Shown here piece by piece: positions 1 to 9,802 of a stretch of DNA of 32,936 bases. The stretch is from contig JAAVXQ010000115.1 of NCBI GenBank assembly GCA_022790685.1, positions 1 to 32,936 of the forward strand, in the 5' to 3' direction. The notes below the pieces were generated by a model that was not told where the DNA came from, did not search any database, and was given only the letters and a program-made list of their open reading frames with translations. The first letter of the stretch is position 1; each line of letters begins with the position of its first letter. This DNA comes from Clostridia bacterium (lineage in GTDB: Bacteria > Bacillota > Clostridia > TANB77 > CAG-508). Position numbers and translations under genes: made by a program.

Positions 1-972
1 ATATAGGATATCATTTCTAGATAAAAATTCTGGACTTTCAATATCAAATACACCAAGATGATATAATTTTTCTAAATAATTGTATTCAGGTTCCTCAGGT
101 ATTTCAAAATTATCAATCAAATATTTTACTAAGTTTTTTATAGCATTATTTCCGTTCTCAGGATGAGCTGCATGTGAAGCTTTGCCAATTGATATTATTT
201 TTACAGTGGAGCTATCTATGTTTTCCATGGAAATATTACTATCTAATAATGGATCACAAATATTTTTTAAGGATTCTTTCATATTTAAATTTTTAAATTT
301 TAAGGTTATTGAACAATACTTTGGAACAACATTTAGAGCATTAGAGCCACAGTCTATTTCTAAAATATCAATATCTTTAATTTTAAAAGGATTTGTTAAA
401 CTAATAGATAGGATACCTTTTTCTGCATATATAGCTGGAAAATTAGCATCAGGGCTAAAACCAACAAAAGGATATTCTTCAGTTTGCTTATATCTATTTA
501 TACATTTCCAAGACTTTTCCTCATTAAGACCTAATATTAAACGTATACGCTTATTTATATTAGGTGAAAGGTCCATAACTGCTTTCATTGCATAAAGTGA
601 AGCTATCACAGGACCCTTGTCATCAATAGAGCCTCTACCGAATATTTTATTATCTCTTACTGAGGCTTCAAAAGGTGGAGTGGTCCATCCATCATTTTCT
701 AAAGCAGGAACAACATCTAAATGTCCAATAATTCCGACTATTTCTTCTCCTGAACCAAATTCAATATAACCACAATAACCATCAATATTTTTTGTTTTAA
801 AACCTAATTTCTTACCTAATTCTAAAGTATAATCTAGAGCTTTTTTACACTCTATTCCAAAGGGAGCATCAGGAATAATAGAATCTTCTAATGAAATACT
901 TTTGTATTTTATAAGTTCACATATAGTATTAATAATTTCATCTTTTTTATTTTCAATATATTCATCAAACAT
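1..972 (-). CDS. M20 family dipeptidase, PepV-like (3' end beyond the window start)
   Basis: Reverse-strand frame from ATG at 972 reads MFDEYIENKKDEIINTICELIKYKSISLEDS...IVGIIGHLDVVPALENDGWTTPPFEASVRDNKIFGRGSIDDKGPVIASLYAMKAV..., with M20 metal-site motifs GHLDVVP and DDKGP. No stop before position 1. Absent from the ORF track. Confidence 0.88.
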   Translation of the reverse strand, partial: MFDEYIENKKDEIINTICELIKYKSISLEDSIIPDAPFGIECKKALDYTLELGKKLGFKTKNIDGYCGYIEFGSGEEIVGIIGHLDVVPALENDGWTTPPFEASVRDNKIFGRGSIDDKGPVIASLYAMKAVMDLSPNINKRIRLILGLNEEKSWKCINRYKQTEEYPFVGFSPDANFPAIYAEKGILSISLTNPFKIKDIDILEIDCGSNALNVVPKYCSITLKFKNLNMKESLKNICDPLLDSNISMENIDSSTVKIISIGKASHAAHPENGNNAIKNLVKYLIDNFEIPEEPEYNYLEKLYHLGVFDIESPEFLSRNDILY

Positions 973-1070
973 ATAATTTATCTCCTTTATATTTATTATA
1001 TCCATATTAAAATATATATTTCAGCTAAAGTCAATATGTGAGAAAAAAAGGATAAAATTTATCAAAAATG

Positions 1071-1099
1071 TTGAATTTAAAATATTTAAATAATATAAT
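1071..1099 (+). promoter_or_regulatory. putative sigma-A promoter for the 1130 ORF
   Basis: TTGAAT (1071-1076), 17 nt spacer, TATAAT (1094-1099), followed by the RBS aaggggg and ATG 1130. Confidence 0.55.
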
Positions 1100-1129
1100 A
1101 ATAACAAATATATCAAGGGGGATTTATAA

Positions 1130-2845
1130 ATGAAAAAAGTAACAAAAAAAGTAATATCAGTAGTAGTAGTGCTACTTATATTATTAGTAGCTGCAGGAGT
1201 ATATGCTTATGTTGGAACAGATTTATTAAAATCTGATAAGCAACTATTTTACAAATATATGGGTAAAAATTTAGATACTATAACTGATATGAACTTAGCT
1301 CCATATAGAAAAATGGACACAAAAGATAAGACCTATAAAATGTCAGGAGAATTTAGCAGTGAAGCATTAAAAGAAATAACAGGAGAAGATAAAGAAATAA
1401 GACTTAAATTTGAGGTATTATCAGACAGTAAAAATAAAAAAGCATCAGGAAATTATAAAATATTATTAGGTGGAAAAGATTTTTTAGGAATAGATTATAT
1501 AAATAATAATGATAGATATGGTATAAAAGTTGATGAAATCACAGATGAAAAATATATTGTTGTAGAAAACAATAATTTAAAAGAATTAGCAAAAAGATTT
1601 GGAATAGAAGATGTATCAGAAATTCCAGATAAAATAGATACAGAACTTTTAGAAAATGATAAAAAAATTGATGAAAAAAAATTAGAAAAAATAAAAGATA
1701 AATATACAAAATTAATTGATGATAAAATATCAGATGATAAATATACAAAAGAAGAAGTAGAATTAAATATAAAGGATGAAATACTTAAAACAAAAAAATA
1801 TTCTTTAACATTAACAGAAAAAGAATTATATGATATAGCATATGAATTTTTAAATACATTAAAAGATGATACAGATACAATAGAATTCTTTTTAAGTTTA
1901 ATTTACGAAGATGAAATAGATGTAACTGTAGAAGATGTGAAGGAAAAAATAGCACAAAACATAGAAGAATTAGAAGATAGTAAAAACGAAATTGATGAAG
2001 AAAATTCTCTTGTAATTTCTGTATATAATTCAAAAGGAAAGACCGTAAGAACAGAGTTGGTAACAAGTGCAGAAAATAAAATAATGTATACAGCTACAAA
2101 AAATAATGATATAGATGAACTAAAATTAGAAGCTTTTGAAGGAGAAGAAAATATATTATCAGCAGTTCTTACTAATACAGTAAATAGTGATGGTGCAGAA
2201 ATATTAGTTAAAATAGTTAGTGAAAAGGAAGATACAGATTTAGAAATTAAATATTCATTTACAAATATAACAGATAAGTCTGTAGACATGAACTTTGTAG
2301 GAAAATTAAATAGTCAAGAAATCATTAAATTTGTTGGAAAAGTAGAAACAAATGTTAAATCTGATATAGAAGATATAACTGAAGATAACTCTATTATATT
2401 AAATTCTTGTTCAGAGGAGGAATTTAATAATACTATTTCAAATATTTCTCAAAAAGCGTCAACAGTAGTTTTAGGAAAAATATATGAAGTTGCACCAGAA
2501 TTACTAACTGGTTCAACACCTAATACATCTACAGAATTACCAAGTAATTCAGTAAATGAATTAGAGGGAAAAGTAAATGAGGAAGTAACAGAAGAAGTAA
2601 ATAAAGCTTTAAAAGCATGTCAAGATGATTATATTGCAGCATATACTTCAAATCAAAATATTGATATTTCAGAATATTTAAATGAGACAGAAGTTTTAAA
2701 GAAATGCCCAAATGCAAAAGAAGTAGTATTTACAGAAACTGGTGTAAGATATGTAGCAAAAGATGGAACTACCTATGAAGGTGATGTAGACTACAATGCA
2801 ATAGCAACAGGATATGTTACAATTGCTGGAATGATAGAAAAATAA
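1130..2845 (+). CDS. membrane-anchored extracellular protein of unknown function
   Basis: 571 aa ORF with RBS (caagggggat), N-terminal signal anchor (KKVISVVVVLLILLVAAGVYAYV), then a long charged extracellular-like region. Confidence 0.8.
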   Translation: MKKVTKKVISVVVVLLILLVAAGVYAYVGTDLLKSDKQLFYKYMGKNLDTITDMNLAPYRKMDTKDKTYKMSGEFSSEALKEITGEDKEIRLKFEVLSDSKNKKASGNYKILLGGKDFLGIDYINNNDRYGIKVDEITDEKYIVVENNNLKELAKRFGIEDVSEIPDKIDTELLENDKKIDEKKLEKIKDKYTKLIDDKISDDKYTKEEVELNIKDEILKTKKYSLTLTEKELYDIAYEFLNTLKDDTDTIEFFLSLIYEDEIDVTVEDVKEKIAQNIEELEDSKNEIDEENSLVISVYNSKGKTVRTELVTSAENKIMYTATKNNDIDELKLEAFEGEENILSAVLTNTVNSDGAEILVKIVSEKEDTDLEIKYSFTNITDKSVDMNFVGKLNSQEIIKFVGKVETNVKSDIEDITEDNSIILNSCSEEEFNNTISNISQKASTVVLGKIYEVAPELLTGSTPNTSTELPSNSVNELEGKVNEEVTEEVNKALKACQDDYIAAYTSNQNIDISEYLNETEVLKKCPNAKEVVFTETGVRYVAKDGTTYEGDVDYNAIATGYVTIAGMIEK

Positions 2846-2862
2846 AATATAAATAAAAAGAG

Positions 2863-2893
2863 CAGTCCTTATATTTTAAGGACTGTTTTTTTA
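2863..2893 (+). terminator. rho-independent terminator
   Basis: CAGTCCTTA (2863-2871) / TAAGGACTG (2877-2885) followed by a T tract. Confidence 0.85.
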
Positions 2894-2984
2894 TGTTTTT
2901 GAGTAAGGTAAATTATTCTGAGGTTTTAAGGTTTTATATAGAAAATCCTATAATATTAATTTTTTTATGTCGAATAAACGCAAA

Positions 2985-3002
2985 AAACTGACCGTTCAGT
3001 TT
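2985..3002 (+). promoter_or_regulatory. candidate operator upstream of fabH
   Basis: Inverted repeat AAACTGA-CCGT-TCAGTTT, about 95 nt before the fabH ATG. It overlaps a possible -35 (ctgacc) placed about 16 nt before tataaa. Confidence 0.5.
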
Positions 3003-3095
3003 AAGTGACTATAAAAAGATATTGTAATAGAATTTAGGAAACAAAATATAAAAGAAGTATTATAAAAATGTAATTTTTAAAATTAAGGAGAAAAA

Positions 3096-4028
3096 ATGAG
3101 CTTTATAAGAATTGCAGAAACTAGTTCTTATTTACCACAAAATGAAATTTTCAATGATTACTTTAATACAAAATTTGCATTAGAAAAAGACTGGATTTAC
3201 AAAAGAACAGGTATAAAAAAAAGATATTTTTCTAAAAAAGAAGAATCTATAGTTGATTTATGCATAGAAGTTTCAAATAAAATACTAAAAAAAATAAATT
3301 TTGATAAACAAGAAATTGGAAATATAATAGTTACTTCTACTACCACTGATAGAATCATGCCAGGTATTAGTTTTGAAATACAAAAGGCATTAGATATAAA
3401 AAAATGTATGTGCTTTGATATATTAGCAGGTTGTAGTGGATATATAAATGCAATAGATATAGCTAGAAAGAATTTATTATTAGAAGAAACAAAATATTCA
3501 TTAATTATAGGAGTAGAAAAATTATCGGAATATTTAGATTTTGATGATTTAGATACTTCAATATTATTAGGAGACGGAGCAGGAGCTATTCTTTTAGAAA
3601 AAGTAGAAGAGAAAAAGAAATTTTTTTCAAATATTATCTCAATTCCAGATAGTAACAGAATATTAACTTGTAATCCTAATGAAAAAATTTCTATGGATGG
3701 AAAAGCAATATATAAATTTGCAGTAACTGAAACAAGTAAAAACATAAAAGAGCTATTAGAAAAATCTAATGAAAAATTAGAAAATATTAAGTATATTATT
3801 CCACATCAATCAAATATAAGAATTTTAAATAGTATAGCAGATAAAGTAGGTTTTCCAAAAGAAAAATTGTATACTAATTTGGAAAATGTGGGAAATACTT
3901 TTTGTGCAAGTATTCCAATAGCCATAGACGAAATGTTTAATAAGAAATTATTAAATAAGGGAGATAAAATAATAATAGTAGGATATGGTGGAGGACTAAA
4001 TTTAGGAAGCCTTTTATTAGAAATATAG
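3096..4028 (+). CDS. fabH: beta-ketoacyl-ACP synthase III
   Basis: 310 aa; DILAGCSGYINAI active-site Cys region, IIPHQSNIRI, GNTFCASIPIA, GYGGGLNLGSLLL. Confidence 0.93.
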   Translation: MSFIRIAETSSYLPQNEIFNDYFNTKFALEKDWIYKRTGIKKRYFSKKEESIVDLCIEVSNKILKKINFDKQEIGNIIVTSTTTDRIMPGISFEIQKALDIKKCMCFDILAGCSGYINAIDIARKNLLLEETKYSLIIGVEKLSEYLDFDDLDTSILLGDGAGAILLEKVEEKKKFFSNIISIPDSNRILTCNPNEKISMDGKAIYKFAVTETSKNIKELLEKSNEKLENIKYIIPHQSNIRILNSIADKVGFPKEKLYTNLENVGNTFCASIPIAIDEMFNKKLLNKGDKIIIVGYGGGLNLGSLLLEI

Positions 4029-4051
4029 AAAAAGTTTGGAGGAATTTAAAA

Positions 4052-4984
4052 ATGAAAATATGTTTTTTATTTCCAGGGCAAGGTGCTCAAAATGTAGGAA
4101 TGGGAAAAGATTTATATGAAAAATATGAAGAAATTAGGGAAGTTTATGAAAAAGCAAGTAATATAACTGGAATAGATATTGCTGATTTGAGTTTTAACCA
4201 AAATGAAGAAATATTATCTCAAACAAAAAATACTCAAATATCAATATTAACAATGTGTTTAGGAATATTAAAAATTTTAGAAAATAATAATATTAATCCA
4301 GAAATGGCTGCAGGATTAAGTTTAGGGGAATATTCAGCACTAGAAGCAGCAAAAGCAATAAGTTTTGAAGACTCTATAAAAATAGTGCAAAAAAGAGGAG
4401 AATATATGCAAGATTTAGTTCCAAAGGGAGATTGGGCTATGGCTGCAGTAATAGGATTAGAAGATGAAAAAGTAAATGAAGTTTGCGAAAAAATAACAAA
4501 GGGATTTGCAGTTCCTGCAAATTATAACTGTCCTGGTCAAGTAGCAGTATCAGGTGATAAAGAAGGAATAGAAGAGCTTATAGATAAAGCAAAAACAGCA
4601 GGGGCAAAAAGAGTAATAGAGCTAAAAACAGGAGGACCTTTTCATACAGAGAAACTAAAAGCTGCATCAGTTGCTTTAAGGAAAGAATTAGAAAAAATTG
4701 AAATACAAAGTCCTAAATTTAAGGTATTTAAAAATATAGATGCAAAACCATATACAGAAACAGATGATATGATAGATATTTTATCTAAACATGTTATAAA
4801 TCCAGTAAGATTTTCTGAAACAATAGAAAATATGTTAGCTAGTGGAATAGATACTTTTGTAGAAATAGGACCAGGAAAAGTATTAACAGGATTTGTAAAA
4901 AAGATAAACAAAGATGTTAATTGTATAAATATAAATAGTAGCGAAAGTCTAGAAGAAGCGCTAGATTATTTAAAAAATAGTTAA
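4052..4984 (+). CDS. fabD: malonyl-CoA:ACP transacylase
   Basis: 310 aa; FLFPGQGAQNVGMGKDL, AGLSLGEYSAL (GxSxG), GGPFHT, EIGPGKVLTGFVKKI. Confidence 0.95.
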   Translation: MKICFLFPGQGAQNVGMGKDLYEKYEEIREVYEKASNITGIDIADLSFNQNEEILSQTKNTQISILTMCLGILKILENNNINPEMAAGLSLGEYSALEAAKAISFEDSIKIVQKRGEYMQDLVPKGDWAMAAVIGLEDEKVNEVCEKITKGFAVPANYNCPGQVAVSGDKEGIEELIDKAKTAGAKRVIELKTGGPFHTEKLKAASVALRKELEKIEIQSPKFKVFKNIDAKPYTETDDMIDILSKHVINPVRFSETIENMLASGIDTFVEIGPGKVLTGFVKKINKDVNCININSSESLEEALDYLKNS

Positions 4985-5001
4985 TTTTTAAGGAGGAAAA
5001 T

Positions 5002-5748
5002 ATGGAAGAAAATAGAAAAGTTGCATTAATAACAGGAGCTGCTAGAGGAATTGGTAAAGAAATAGCAATAGAACTTGCCAAAAATGCTTGTGATGTTTCA
5101 ATAAATTATAGAACAAAAACTGATGAATTGGATTTACTAAAAAAAGAGATTGAAGAAAAATATAAAGTTAGATGTTTTCTTACACAAGGGGATGTAGCGA
5201 TATATGAAGATGCTGAAAAAATGGTAAAGGAGACAATAGAAAATCTTGGAAGAATTGATATTTTAGTAAATAATGCAGGAATTACAAAAGATGGTCTTTT
5301 AATGAGAATGTCTAAAGAAGATTTTGAAAGTGTTATAGATATTAATTTGGTAGGAACTTTTAATGTAACAAGAAATGTTATACCTTTTATGGTAAAACAA
5401 AAATCAGGAAAAATTATAAATATATCTTCAGTAGTAGGAGTTTCTGGAAACGCAGGACAGACTAATTATTCTGCCTCTAAAGCAGGAATTATAGGCTTTA
5501 CAAAAAGTTTAGCAAAAGAAGTAGCAAGTAGAAATATTTTAGTAAATAGTGTAGCACCAGGATTTATTGCAACAGATATGACAGCTGTTCTTTCAGAACA
5601 AGTAAAAGAAAATATTAATACACAAATACCATTAAAAAGAATGGGAACTGCTCAAGATATAGCAAAAGTTGTAAATTTTTTAGCATCAGAAAATAGTAAT
5701 TATATAACAGGGCAAGTTATAAATGTTGATGGTGGAATGTTAATGTAA
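5002..5748 (+). CDS. fabG: 3-oxoacyl-ACP reductase
   Basis: 248 aa SDR; TGAARGIG, NNAGITKDGLLMRM, YSASKAG, PGFIATDMT. Confidence 0.95.
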   Translation: MEENRKVALITGAARGIGKEIAIELAKNACDVSINYRTKTDELDLLKKEIEEKYKVRCFLTQGDVAIYEDAEKMVKETIENLGRIDILVNNAGITKDGLLMRMSKEDFESVIDINLVGTFNVTRNVIPFMVKQKSGKIINISSVVGVSGNAGQTNYSASKAGIIGFTKSLAKEVASRNILVNSVAPGFIATDMTAVLSEQVKENINTQIPLKRMGTAQDIAKVVNFLASENSNYITGQVINVDGGMLM

Positions 5749-5765
5749 TAGGAGGTTAAAATAAA

Positions 5766-7004
5766 ATGGAAAGAAGAGTTGTAGTAACAGGACTTGGAGC
5801 AATTACTCCAATAGGAAATAATGTAGAAGAATTTTGGAAAGGAATTATATCTTCAAAATGTGGTATTGATGAAATAACTTTATTTGATGTTTCAGATTTT
5901 AAAGTTAAGCTTGCAGGTGAAGTAAAGAATTTCAATCCAGAAGAAAGGTTAGATAAAAGATCTGCTAAAAGATTAGATAGATATACTCAGCTTGCAATTG
6001 TTGCAACTAAAGAATTAATGGAAGATAGTAAACTTAACATAGAAGAAATTAATCCTGAAAGATTTGGTGTAGCAGTAAGCTCTGGAATAGGAGGACTTGG
6101 AACTATAGAAAATAATACAGAAACTTTGATAGAAAAAGGACCAGATAGAGTATCTCCAATGTATATTCCAATGGCAATTAACAATATGGCAGCAGGAAAT
6201 ATTGCTATAGAAGTTGGCGCAAAAGGAGAATCTTTTTGTATGACAACTGCTTGTGCAAGTGCAACACATACTATTGGTGAATGCTTTAGAATTATTAGAC
6301 ATGGATATCAAGACTTAATGATAGCTGGTGGAACAGAAGCTTCTATAACAAAAACAGGAATAGCAGGATTTACTAATATAAAAGCATTATCAACTTCTGA
6401 GGATAAAACAAGAGCAAGTATTCCATTTGATAAAGAAAGAAATGGATTTGTTATGGGAGAAGGAGCGGGACTAATTTTATTAGAAGAATTAGAACATGCT
6501 AAAAAAAGAGGAGCAAAAATATATGCAGAGATAGTTGGATATGGAGCTTCATCTGATAGTTACCATATTACTTCACCAGCTCCAGGAGGAGAAGGTGGAG
6601 CAAGAGCTATGACATATGCTATGAAAGATGCAGAGATTGAGGCAGATAAAATAGACTATATAAATGCACATGGAACTTCAACACATTTAAATGATTCAGG
6701 AGAAACTTCTGCTATAAAAACAGCATTGGGAGAAGCTAGCAAAAAAGTAATGGTAAGTTCAACAAAAGGTCATACTGGACACCTTCTAGGTGCTGCAGGA
6801 GGAGTAGAAGCAGTAGTTTGTGTTAAGGCTATAGAAGAAGGAATAGTACCACCAACTATAGGATATAAAGTTCCAGATGAAGAATGTGATTTAGATATAG
6901 TGCCAAATGAAGCAAGAAAAAAAGATATAAAATATGCAATGTCTAATTCATTAGGCTTTGGTGGTCATAATAGTAGTATTATATTTAAAAAATATGAAGA
7001 ATAA
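5766..7004 (+). CDS. fabF: beta-ketoacyl-ACP synthase II
   Basis: 412 aa; VVVTGLGAITPIGN, TTACASATHTIGE, NAHGTSTHLND, STKGHTGHLLGAAGG. Confidence 0.96.
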   Translation: MERRVVVTGLGAITPIGNNVEEFWKGIISSKCGIDEITLFDVSDFKVKLAGEVKNFNPEERLDKRSAKRLDRYTQLAIVATKELMEDSKLNIEEINPERFGVAVSSGIGGLGTIENNTETLIEKGPDRVSPMYIPMAINNMAAGNIAIEVGAKGESFCMTTACASATHTIGECFRIIRHGYQDLMIAGGTEASITKTGIAGFTNIKALSTSEDKTRASIPFDKERNGFVMGEGAGLILLEELEHAKKRGAKIYAEIVGYGASSDSYHITSPAPGGEGGARAMTYAMKDAEIEADKIDYINAHGTSTHLNDSGETSAIKTALGEASKKVMVSSTKGHTGHLLGAAGGVEAVVCVKAIEEGIVPPTIGYKVPDEECDLDIVPNEARKKDIKYAMSNSLGFGGHNSSIIFKKYEE

Positions 7005-7054
7005 AATATAAAAAACTATTTTGATATTTTATATGGAAAGGAAAATATATAAAT

Positions 7055-7531
7055 ATGGAATATAAAGAAATAAAAAAACTTATGGAAGATATGGGAAATT
7101 CTAAACTATCTGAATTAGAAATTGAGTTTTCAGATGGAATAAAAATTAGTATGAAAAAAGATAATGGAAGTAAATCTTCAAACAACTATAACCCATCAAA
7201 TATTCAAATGCCTGTATCTATGCCAACTCCAATTGTTCCTATAACAACAAATGTGAATAGCAATAATGTAGTTCAAAAGGAAAATAAAGAATCAGATGGA
7301 AATATTGTAAAATCACCAATGGTAGGAACATTTTATTCTAAATCATCTCCTACAGCAGAACCTTATGTAAAAATAGGAAGTAAAGTAAAAAAAGGAGATA
7401 TACTTTGTATAGTAGAAGCCATGAAACTTATGAATGAAATAGAATCTGAATTCGAGGGAGAAGTAGTAGATATTTTAGTTCATGATGAAGAAATGGTAGA
7501 TTATGGAAAGCCAATGTTTATAATAAAATAA
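7055..7531 (+). CDS. accB: acetyl-CoA carboxylase biotin carboxyl carrier protein
   Basis: 158 aa; C-terminal biotinyl domain with VEAMKLMNEIE, preceded by a flexible linker. Confidence 0.95.
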   Translation: MEYKEIKKLMEDMGNSKLSELEIEFSDGIKISMKKDNGSKSSNNYNPSNIQMPVSMPTPIVPITTNVNSNNVVQKENKESDGNIVKSPMVGTFYSKSSPTAEPYVKIGSKVKKGDILCIVEAMKLMNEIESEFEGEVVDILVHDEEMVDYGKPMFIIK

Positions 7532-7552
7532 ACAAAAAGGAGAGAAAAATAA

Positions 7553-7975
7553 ATGTTAGACATTAATGAAATTATGAAGATAATTCCTCAAAGAGCACCA
7601 TTTTTAATGATAGATAGAGTAGAAGATTATGTAGCGGGTGAAAGTTGCACAGCATATAAAACTGTTTGTATAAATGAACCACATTTTGCAGGACATTTTC
7701 CAGGTAATCCAATTATGCCAGGAGTTTTAATTGTAGAAGCACTGGCTCAAACTGGTGCGGTAGCTATTTTATCTATGGAGGAAAATAAAGGTAAAAATGC
7801 TTTATTTGGTGGAATAGATAAATTACGATTCAAAAAACAAGTTTTACCAGGAGATGTTTTAAAACTAGAAGTAAAAATAATAAAGAAAAAAGGCCCAATT
7901 GGTGTGGGAGAGGCAATAGCTAGTGTAGATGGTGTAGTTGCAGCAAAAGGAGAGCTAACTTTTGCAATAGTTTAA
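7553..7975 (+). CDS. fabZ: 3-hydroxyacyl-ACP dehydratase
   Basis: 140 aa; [35 protein letters not shown]. Confidence 0.96.
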   Translation: MLDINEIMKIIPQRAPFLMIDRVEDYVAGESCTAYKTVCINEPHFAGHFPGNPIMPGVLIVEALAQTGAVAILSMEENKGKNALFGGIDKLRFKKQVLPGDVLKLEVKIIKKKGPIGVGEAIASVDGVVAAKGELTFAIV

Positions 7976-8004
7976 CGAAATTTTATATACAAGGAGAAAC
8001 TATA

Positions 8005-9379
8005 ATGTTAAATAAAGTTTTAATTGCAAATAGAGGAGAAATTGCAGTAAGAATTATAAGAGCTTGCAAAGAAATGGGAATTCATACAGTAGCTGTTTAT
8101 TCAGAAGCAGATAAAACAGCATTGCATACTAAACTTGCTGATGAAGCTGTGTGTATTGGACCAGCACAATCAGGGAAAAGTTACTTAAATATGAAAAATA
8201 TTCTAGAAGCAGCATGCCTTACAGGAGCAGATAGCATACACCCAGGTTTTGGTTTTTTATCAGAAAATCCTACTTTTGCTAAAATGTGCGAAGAAAGTAA
8301 TATAAAATTTATTGGACCCTCATATAAAATAATAGATTTGATGGGGAATAAATCAAATGCAAAAGAACTAATGGAAAAGGCTGGTGTACCAGTAATTCCA
8401 GGTTCAAAAGGAAGTGTGAAAAATTTAAAAGAACTAAAAAAAATAGCAGAAGAGATTGGATATCCATTAATGATAAAGGCCTCTAGTGGCGGTGGAGGAA
8501 AAGGAATACGCCTAGTAAATAGAAAAGAAGATTTAGAAGAAAGTTACAACATAGTAAAACAAGAAGCAAAAGTATCCTTTAATGATGATGAACTATATGT
8601 AGAAAAATTTATTGAAAATCCTAGACATGTTGAGATACAAGTTTTAGCAGATGAACATGGCAATTGTATTCATCTAGGTGAAAGAGATTGCTCACTTCAA
8701 AGAAGAAATCAAAAGGTGCTAGAAGAAAGTCCATCCACGGTTCTAGATGAGAATTTGAGAAACCAAATGGGTGAAGCAGCCATAAAAGCTGTTAAAGCTT
8801 CTAAATATTCAAGTGCAGGAACCATAGAATTTTTAGTAGATAAAAATAAAGATTTTTATTTTATGGAAATGAATACTAGAATTCAAGTAGAGCATCCAGT
8901 AACAGAATGGATAACAGGAATAGATATTGTAAAAGAACAAATAAAGATCGCATCAGGAAATAAGTTAGAATATAAACAAAAAGATATAGATTTTAAAGGT
9001 CATAGTATAGAATGTAGAATAAATGCAGAAAATCCAGAAAAAGGATTTAGAGCATCTCCTCGGAGAAATAAAAGATTTAAATTTACCGGGTGGAAATGGT
9101 GTAAGAGTAGATACAGCTGTATATAGTGGATATAAAATTCCGCCAGTATATGACTCTATGATTGCAAAAATTATTGTACATGGAGAAAATAGAATAGAAG
9201 CAATATCGAAAATGAAGAGAGCACTAGAAGAATGTGTTATTGATGGTATAGATACTAATATAGATTTTTTATATAAAATACTTGAAAATGAAGATTTTAT
9301 AGATGGAAATTTTGATACTTCATTTATAAATAAATTCTTAGAAAATGAAAGTAGCACTCACAAAAAAGAAACTTTGTAA
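8005..9379 (+). CDS. accC: acetyl-CoA carboxylase biotin carboxylase; needs a +1 shift at in-frame CGG 9061-9063
   Basis: Frame 1 (8005-9060) MLNKVLIANRGEIAVRI...GFRASP, then skipping C9061 continues GEIKDLNLPGGNGVRVDTAVYSGYKIPPVYDSMIAKIIVHGENR... to the stop at 9379. The standard frame gives non-homologous RRNKRFKFTGWKWCKSRYSCI*. Confidence 0.92.
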
Positions 9380-9463
9380 GTGCCAATCAATAAAAGAACA
9401 AACAGAAATGAGTTTAAAGAAATGAATTTTTGAGAATTTTTGTTAGTTCTATAAAAAGAAAAG

Positions 9464-9730
9464 TTATTTTGGAGCGATTGTTACTTTGGTTTTGCCATAT
9501 TCTTTTGTATACCGAATGATATCAAATCCAAGATTATTAAGAGCTTTTTCGATAACTTTTCTCTTATAATCTCCTTTGAATTTGAGCGTTTCCGGCAGAC
9601 TGCATCTATGCTCCGAACTTTCTGATAACTCCAGAAGTACACGCCAATAATCATCACGGCGATTACGACTTGAGTTTAGGAGAGTGTGGAGTGTTTGCAT
9701 GCTAAAGTTGAAGTACTTAAGTTGTTCCAT
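9464..9730 (-). CDS. hypothetical protein, compositionally atypical, antisense inside the fab operon
   Basis: 88 aa MEQLKYFNFSMQTLHTLLNSSRNRRDDYWRVLLELSESSEHRCSLPETLKFKGDYKRKVIEKALNNLGFDIIRYTKEYGKTKVTIAPK; RBS ggaggt (reverse strand) about 10 nt upstream of the ATG. Visibly higher GC and CGN-Arg-rich. The upstream GTG gives an alternative start. Confidence 0.6.
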   Translation of the reverse strand: MEQLKYFNFSMQTLHTLLNSSRNRRDDYWRVLLELSESSEHRCSLPETLKFKGDYKRKVIEKALNNLGFDIIRYTKEYGKTKVTIAPK

Positions 9731-9802
9731 AAACACATAAACCTCCTTCAATTTTTTGTAAGATAGAGTATAACACAAAATAATTAAAAAGGAAAGAGTA
9801 AA

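Noticed and set aside
182-595. ORF track entry 137 aa on +
   Set aside because: Antisense to the M20 peptidase, which has clear motifs on the minus strand.
1539-2717. Minus-strand ORFs antisense to the 1130 gene (1539-1748, 1785-2066, 1903-2289, 2529-2717)
   Set aside because: Low-complexity Leu/Phe/Ser-rich mirror translations of AT-rich coding DNA, without RBS or homology.
3197-3745. 182 aa minus ORF antisense to fabH
   Set aside because: Mirror ORF of a confidently assigned gene; same reasoning for 4642, 5987, 6015, 8965, 10971, 11330, 13232, 16085, 19575, 20897, 25471, 29770 and 30495.
9380-9802. Insertion sequence between accC and accD
   Set aside because: No transposase, and no terminal inverted repeats or target-site duplications that I could see; only a compositionally unusual small ORF.
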